Shown: positions 5,845-9,668 of the stretch, piece by piece | Layout: the number at the start of each line of letters is the position of its first letter | How positions within the stretch are numbered: the first letter of the stretch is position 1 | Translations under genes and position numbers: made by a program | Assembly: GCA_913058555.1 (NCBI GenBank) | Contig: CAJXRJ010000241.1 | Location: forward strand, 1-9,668 | From: an uncultured bacterium | Lineage (GTDB): Bacteria; Planctomycetota; UBA1135; GCA-002686595 | Direction: 5' to 3' | Length of the DNA stretch: 9,668 bases | Notes under the pieces: model-generated | The model's input: only the letters and a program-made list of their open reading frames with translations | The model's database searches: none | What the model was told of the DNA's origin: nothing

Positions 5845-7395
5845 ATGGTGTCCCTCCCGGCTCTCCCAGCGGCCCTTGCCTTCGCTCTGATTCCCGTCCT
5901 TCCAAGCGCCGCCTCGGCGCCCGGCCCGGCGGATCCTCCGCCCCTCCGCGGGCAGGACGCGGACGGGTCGGACCGCTCTCCGACCCCTCTTCCCAAGGAG
6001 ATCTCCTTGGAGCAATGTCTCGGGATGGCACTGGCCAACAATCTCGGGCTCGAGCGCGCGGTGGTCGAGAGCGAAACCGCACGCTTCGACGCCCTTTCGT
6101 CCTGGGGCGCCTTCGACTGGGTCCTGAACGTGCGCGGGTCGTATTCGGACTCCGAGACCGAGGGTAGTACGTTCCTTTCGGGTGGCTCGGTCGTCGAGAC
6201 GGAGCAGACCCAGTTCGACGTGGACATCACAAAGCCCATGACATGGGGCGGCGACTTCGCCTTCCACTTCGATACCCAGATCAGCGAGACGAACAACCAG
6301 CTGTTCAACTCACCAGAGCTCGTTCAGGACAACCTCCGTCTGACCTACACCCAGCCCCTCTTCCGGGGCCGTGGCACCGAGGCAACGACTTCGAGCCAGA
6401 AGGAGGCGGAGATCGTGGAGCGACAGCGCCGTGAGGATCGACGGTCGGCGCGCCAATCGCTGCTCCACAACACGGAGGTCGCGTACTGGGAATTGGTGGC
6501 CGCGGGCCAGCAGCTCGTCGTGGCGCAATCCGCTCTTACGCTTGGGCAGAGCCAGGTGGAACGAGAGCTCGCCAGGGTCCGCGCCGGGGATGGCACGGAG
6601 GTTGATGTACTCCAAGCCCGCACGCAGGTCGCGACGCGCCAGGAAGCCCTCCTGCAAGCGCGCAACGACGTGGCCCAACGGGAGGACGACCTGAAACAGC
6701 TCATCTACGCAGACCGGGACGCCGACAGCTGGAACCTCCCATTGGGGCCCACGACGATCCTGCCCAGGGCGGCGGAAGCTCCCATTCTCCCGGACTGGCA
6801 GGACGCTTACGAACTCGCCCTTGGGCGCCGCTCTGACCTGCGCAATGCGAAGCTAACCGTCGATGCCAACCGAGTTCGATTGACCCGGGCGCGCTCGGAT
6901 CGCCTCCACGGCCTCGATCTCCAGTTGACCGCTTCGTCGAACGGCGTGGCCGAGAAATCCTCGGGGTCCTTCCAGGACGCGACCCAGTTCGAGTTCCCCA
7001 CCTACACGGTGGCTCTGACCTACAACGTTCCCCTCCAAAACCGCACGGCGGGCAACGCCGAGCGTTCCGCCAACGAACGCCTAAAGGGCTCGAAGATCGC
7101 CCTGCGCGAGGCCGAGATGACGGCTCTCGCGGACATTCGGCGCGCCCTTCGCGAGGTCAAGTTCCGTTCCCAGGCGGTCCTCGCGGCCGAGCAGAGCCTC
7201 GAGCTCGCTCGTCGCCAGCTCGAGGCCGAGCAGAAGCGCTTCGAAGCGGACCTGACCACAACCTTTGAAGTGCTCCAGTTCCAGCAGACCTGGATCGAAG
7301 CACAGTCCACCCTGAGCCGAGCCACCGTCGAGTACGCCAAGAGCCTCATCGGACTCCAGCTTGCCGAGGGCGTGGTCGGAGAAGGCAACCGGTAG
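5845..7395 (+). CDS. TolC-family outer-membrane efflux protein
   Basis: From ATG 5845 the product is 516 residues. It begins with a hydrophobic signal-peptide-like stretch (LPALPAALAFALIPVLPSAASA, residues 4-25) with a plausible Ala-x-Ala cleavage site. Two outer-membrane efflux repeats follow: the first from about ISLEQCLGMALANNLGLERAV to DDLKQLI, the second from about YELALGRRSDLRNAKL to the C-terminus. Family hallmarks include beta-strand LRLTYTQPLFRGRG, VALTYNVPLQNRTAGNA, and long helices rich in Ala, Arg, Gln and Glu. Such proteins form trimeric export channels across the outer membrane and periplasm. No periplasmic adaptor (HlyD-like) or inner-membrane pump is adjacent, so the partner is unknown. 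TTG 5683 and TTG 5791 are alternative starts in frame. I prefer 5845 because the segment before it is Pro-rich and contains the hairpins, although the signal peptide then lacks a basic N-region, which 5791 would supply. Confidence 0.88.
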   Translation: MVSLPALPAALAFALIPVLPSAASAPGPADPPPLRGQDADGSDRSPTPLPKEISLEQCLGMALANNLGLERAVVESETARFDALSSWGAFDWVLNVRGSYSDSETEGSTFLSGGSVVETEQTQFDVDITKPMTWGGDFAFHFDTQISETNNQLFNSPELVQDNLRLTYTQPLFRGRGTEATTSSQKEAEIVERQRREDRRSARQSLLHNTEVAYWELVAAGQQLVVAQSALTLGQSQVERELARVRAGDGTEVDVLQARTQVATRQEALLQARNDVAQREDDLKQLIYADRDADSWNLPLGPTTILPRAAEAPILPDWQDAYELALGRRSDLRNAKLTVDANRVRLTRARSDRLHGLDLQLTASSNGVAEKSSGSFQDATQFEFPTYTVALTYNVPLQNRTAGNAERSANERLKGSKIALREAEMTALADIRRALREVKFRSQAVLAAEQSLELARRQLEAEQKRFEADLTTTFEVLQFQQTWIEAQSTLSRATVEYAKSLIGLQLAEGVVGEGNR

Positions 7396-7415
7396 AAGGC
7401 CCTCAACGACTCGAC

Positions 7416-7421
7416 TATTAG
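7416..7421 (+). promoter_or_regulatory. -10-like hexamer TATTAG upstream of the HEAT-like gene
   Basis: TATTAG lies in the 105-base gap after the TolC-family gene, four bases before an in-frame ATG at 7426 and 79 bases before ATG 7501. The rest of the gap (7396-7500) shows no terminator and no recognisable operator. No -35 box is convincing. Confidence 0.25.
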
Positions 7422-7500
7422 GGGCATGGCCCCCGAGAACGCCTCGCATCGTTGCCAACACACTCCAGGTAGCTCGCAGGCCCACGACCGATCCCTCCCT

Positions 7501-9288
7501 ATGAACCCAACCTTGAGTTCCTTGATACGTCCACTTCCAAGCGGATCCACACGCCGCGGCGCGAGCGCCATGGGGGTCGTCATTGGCCTTGTGCTGGTGT
7601 CGGCCGTTGCCTTCTTCGTCCTTCGCTCGAGGCAGAGTGAGCCGGAGTTGAAGCCCGTGAGCCTCGAGGACCGATACCGTCAAGACGAGCGGCTCGCGCT
7701 CCTGATCAACGGCTGCGGTTTTGGCGCGCCCTTCGACATGGACACAACGGACTTCGCGCAGGTCCTGGCCGGCAAGCTCGATGCCGGGACCCAGCTCGAA
7801 TCCAAGAACCGCGCCATGCGCGAACTCGGGGCCATGGGGGCCCGGGCCGAGGAAGCGCTGACCCGGCTCTTTGAGGACGCGTCAACGGATGAGATGCGGT
7901 CCAAGGTGGCGTACAACGTGCTGTCGGTTTGCGCGCTTGCCGAGGATGACTTCGGCACCAAGCTTGCGCTGAAGGGGCTGCAGAGCCCACGGGAAGACAT
8001 CCGCGCGGAAGCCGCCGTGGTGATCTGGAAGCACCCATCGCCAGAGCTCTACGACGCCATCGACGCCGTTCACCTCAGCTTCACCCTTCCCGCCGGGGGT
8101 GACCGCGCCCTCAAGGCCATGCATGCTTGCGACGAGGAACGATTCGTCGAACAAGTGGCGGGCTGGATCAAGACCATCGAGGAGCAAGAAGGGGAGAACA
8201 TCGTTTCACGCCCCGTGGACACTGCCGTGACCTTGCTCGCGGACAGCAAGAATGAGAAGGTAGCCAAGCGACTGCGAGAGGTCGTCGACTCCACGGAAGG
8301 CCTGCTCCCGCGGCACCGGATCTTCATGCTGGCCCCCGCGGCTCGCTTCGGAGATGCGGCGGCCCGCCAAGAGCTGGTCGATTATCTCGCGAGCGACATG
8401 CCGAAGCCCCGCCGCAACGCGGCCGAGGCCCTTGCAAAGGCGGGGCTGGCTGACGACCTGTACGTCTTGAGCGCTACCACGACCGACCCGGCGGAACGGC
8501 TGCGGGTGTACCGATACATCTTCGAAGACACCTACGAAAAGACGCGCACCCCCGAGCAGCTTGCGGAGGTCCAGGGCTGGGCGCGCGAGGCGCTCTCGGA
8601 TCCGCTCTATGAAACGCGGGAAGTGGCGATGAAGGCGCTCCTGAAGTGGGGCGACGAAGAGGCCCGTGCCTACCTGGTGTCGCAGCTCGCGGGCACCATC
8701 GACCAGCGCTCCCGCGTGGCCCCCGGCATGCGCGGCCATCTGGACGACGACCCCGAGCTGGCTGATCAGATCCGGGCCAACTTGATCTCCCTGTGGGAAC
8801 GCGAGCGCCAAGGCGCCCAGCGGGACGCCACCTTCGAGAGCATCATCGTGGCCCTCGCCGCCGTGCCTGGAAGGGAGACCGGAGAGTTCCTTCTGGATGT
8901 GGGCGACCAGGTGGCGGCGCTCCCCGTGAAGTCCATGCGCGGCTACCGGTGGTTCGTGGGCCAGACTTTCAACGCTGGCCCCGAAGCCCGGGAGGTCATC
9001 CGCGAGCGGCTTGCCACCGAGACGGACCCGTTCAAGCGCCTCGACCTGATCGCCATGGCGTGGCAAGACTTTGAAGAGGTCTCCTACGACCTGCTTGTCT
9101 CCATCGTCGAAGACGAGACGAAGTCCCCCTTCGAACGCCTCTTCGCGGCCGACCAGACACTCCGTATGGGCAAGAACGAACGCTTCTTGCCCGTGCTCAA
9201 GCGCCTCAATCGCACCGCGACCGACCGGGTTCTTAAGCCCGGGGTTCACTGCCTGCTCTGGGCGTGGTTCGGGCCGCCGGTGCTGTAG
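7501..9288 (+). CDS. Membrane-anchored HEAT-like repeat protein of unknown function
   Basis: A 595-residue protein with a short basic N-terminus (STRRG), one transmembrane helix at about residues 24-42 (MGVVIGLVLVSAVAFFVL) and a large, all-helical, probably extracytoplasmic domain. The domain shows recurring two-helix units with HEAT-like patterns: KNRAMRELGAMGARAEEALTRLF, IRAEAAVVIWKHPS, RRNAAEALAKAGLADDL, TREVAMKALLKWGDEEARAYL and others. Such arrays usually act as protein-protein scaffolds. No catalytic motif is recognised. The C-terminus ends in a hydrophobic, aromatic stretch (HCLLWAWFGPPVL). The start is uncertain: ATG 7426 (preceded by a -10-like element), ATG 7501 and ATG 7570 are all in frame and none has a good Shine-Dalgarno. 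I chose 7501 because it keeps the Arg-Arg flank of the membrane helix. Confidence 0.72.
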   Translation: MNPTLSSLIRPLPSGSTRRGASAMGVVIGLVLVSAVAFFVLRSRQSEPELKPVSLEDRYRQDERLALLINGCGFGAPFDMDTTDFAQVLAGKLDAGTQLESKNRAMRELGAMGARAEEALTRLFEDASTDEMRSKVAYNVLSVCALAEDDFGTKLALKGLQSPREDIRAEAAVVIWKHPSPELYDAIDAVHLSFTLPAGGDRALKAMHACDEERFVEQVAGWIKTIEEQEGENIVSRPVDTAVTLLADSKNEKVAKRLREVVDSTEGLLPRHRIFMLAPAARFGDAAARQELVDYLASDMPKPRRNAAEALAKAGLADDLYVLSATTTDPAERLRVYRYIFEDTYEKTRTPEQLAEVQGWAREALSDPLYETREVAMKALLKWGDEEARAYLVSQLAGTIDQRSRVAPGMRGHLDDDPELADQIRANLISLWERERQGAQRDATFESIIVALAAVPGRETGEFLLDVGDQVAALPVKSMRGYRWFVGQTFNAGPEAREVIRERLATETDPFKRLDLIAMAWQDFEEVSYDLLVSIVEDETKSPFERLFAADQTLRMGKNERFLPVLKRLNRTATDRVLKPGVHCLLWAWFGPPVL

Positions 9289-9357
9289 GCGGCTAGGGGA
9301 AGCCCGTAGCCCCTGGTGGACCGCCACGCCAAGGGCACGGCAGGAGTTATGAACGGG

Positions 9358-9370
9358 CGCCCCTGGGGCG
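9358..9370 (+). promoter_or_regulatory. 13-base palindrome upstream of the lipoprotein gene
   Basis: CGCCCC-T-GGGGCG is a perfect inverted repeat with a one-base centre, lying three bases before the -10-like TAAACT. The position between a putative -35 and -10 suits an operator, but GC-rich palindromes of this size are common in such DNA. The rest of the 98-base gap holds only a weak AGGGG/CCCCT stem (9295-9299 with 9310-9314) and no T-tract terminator. Confidence 0.25.
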
Positions 9371-9373
9371 GGC

Positions 9374-9379
9374 TAAACT
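9374..9379 (+). promoter_or_regulatory. -10-like hexamer TAAACT upstream of the lipoprotein gene
   Basis: TAAACT fits TANNNT and ends seven bases before ATG 9387, the same spacing as TATCTT before the TolC-family start. GGAG (9381-9384) sits only two bases from the ATG, too close for a normal ribosome-binding site. It is a candidate leaderless promoter, without a clear -35 box. Confidence 0.3.
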
Positions 9380-9386
9380 GGAGTCG

Positions 9387-9644
9387 ATGCGACACCTCCG
9401 CGCGCCCCTGGGCCAAGCCTTTCTTCCCGCTATCGCCGCGATGATGGCGGCGTTTCTGGCGACCTCGTGCGGCGACGACGGGGCACCCAAGGGTGGTGCT
9501 GCGACCGATGTCAGGCAGGCCGACCCAGCCCAGGAGAAGCAGGCGCCAGCGAACGCACAGGCCCGAGCCCCACAGGGCGCGACGGCTCGGCCCGGCAAGG
9601 CCCGGAGGAACTTCAACCCCCAGAGGTTCCCCACCGGCCCCGAT
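9387..9644 (+). CDS. Putative lipoprotein, N-terminal fragment cut by the adapter
   Basis: Eighty-six genomic codons are present before the adapter interrupts the frame. The product begins with MRHLR, a hydrophobic stretch (FLPAIAAMMAAFLATS) and Cys28 in FLATSC, a slightly non-standard lipobox (Ala at -3, Ser at -1). GDD follows the Cys; the +2 Gly does not resemble an inner-membrane retention signal. Next comes a Gln/Ala/Pro-rich low-complexity linker (about residues 35-72), then basic PGKARRNFNPQRFPTGPD. The functional domain would lie past the contig end, so no function can be named. The apparent last residues of the open frame (LSLIHI) are adapter translation. High confidence that it is an exported lipoprotein-type N-terminus, none about its role. 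Confidence 0.68.
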
Positions 9645-9668
9645 CTGTCTCTTATACACATCTGACGC
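9645..9668 (+). other. Nextera mosaic end and partial read-1 adapter, reverse complement
   Basis: Bases 9645-9663 are the reverse complement of the 19-base Tn5 mosaic end (CTGTCTCTTATACACATCT), and 9664-9668 (GACGC) continue into the read-1 adapter arm. They form a 24-base terminal inverted repeat with 19-42. This is library-preparation sequence and not a biological terminal repeat. Confidence 0.98.

Noticed and set aside
9295..9314. Intrinsic terminator after the HEAT-like gene
   Set aside because: The stem is only 5 bp (AGGGG/CCCCT) with a 10-base loop, and no T-tract follows.
8206..9327. Long open frame on the - strand (373 codons) opposite the HEAT-like gene
   Set aside because: It mirrors the codon structure of the + strand gene in GC-rich DNA, has no recognisable motif, and all other genes are on the + strand.
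19..9668. 24-base terminal inverted repeats resembling transposon ends
   Set aside because: They match the Tn5 mosaic end plus Nextera adapter arm exactly, and no transposase gene is present. This is library sequence.

Overview
The window is a 9,602-base genomic insert (43-9644) flanked by untrimmed Illumina Nextera transposon-adapter sequence. The left end carries an i5 index plus the read-1 adapter, and the right end carries the reverse complement of the same adapter. Both outermost genes are therefore artificially truncated, and the first and last few residues of their open frames are adapter translation, not biology.

The insert is GC-rich and all genes lie on the + strand. Several junctions are 4-base ATGA overlaps (988-991, 3728-3731, 4546-4549), so much of the window may be transcribed as one or a few polycistronic units. 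The organism is a diderm bacterium: there is a TolC-type outer-membrane efflux protein and a lipoprotein signal. The gene mix (XPB/Ssl2-like helicase-associated protein, ECF sigma factor with a membrane partner, HEAT-like membrane protein) and the high GC recall Planctomycetota or a related deep-branching lineage. That is an inference from style; no phylogenetic marker was tested.

Layout: (1) 43-991, C-terminal part of a helicase-associated (XPB/Ssl2 N-terminal-like) protein. (2) 988-1761, ThiE/TenI-family protein. (3) 1795-2175, a small membrane-anchored S26 signal-peptidase-like protein that keeps the Ser motif but not the Lys. (4) 2180-3145, ThiL thiamine-monophosphate kinase with a Pro-Lys repeat tail. 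(5) 3159-3731, TsaE, the ATPase of tRNA t6A synthesis. (6) 3728-4549, an ECF sigma factor with a low-complexity insertion inside its sigma-2 domain. (7) 4546-5682, a single-pass membrane protein, probably the regulator of that sigma factor. (8) about 5845-7395, a TolC-family outer-membrane protein. (9) about 7501-9288, a membrane-anchored HEAT-like repeat protein. (10) 9387-9644, the start of a lipoprotein.

Functionally, ThiE/TenI and ThiL belong to the last steps of thiamine diphosphate synthesis, TsaE to tRNA modification, and sigma factor plus membrane protein to an envelope-responsive regulatory pair that may control the downstream envelope genes. The most notable non-coding signals are a set of mutually exclusive hairpins in the short thiE/tenI-S26 spacer (1743-1788) and a recurring -10-like hexamer 4-7 bases before several start codons, which hints at leaderless transcription. 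I found no mobile element, CRISPR array, tRNA or rRNA, and no clear evidence of a wholly new system.
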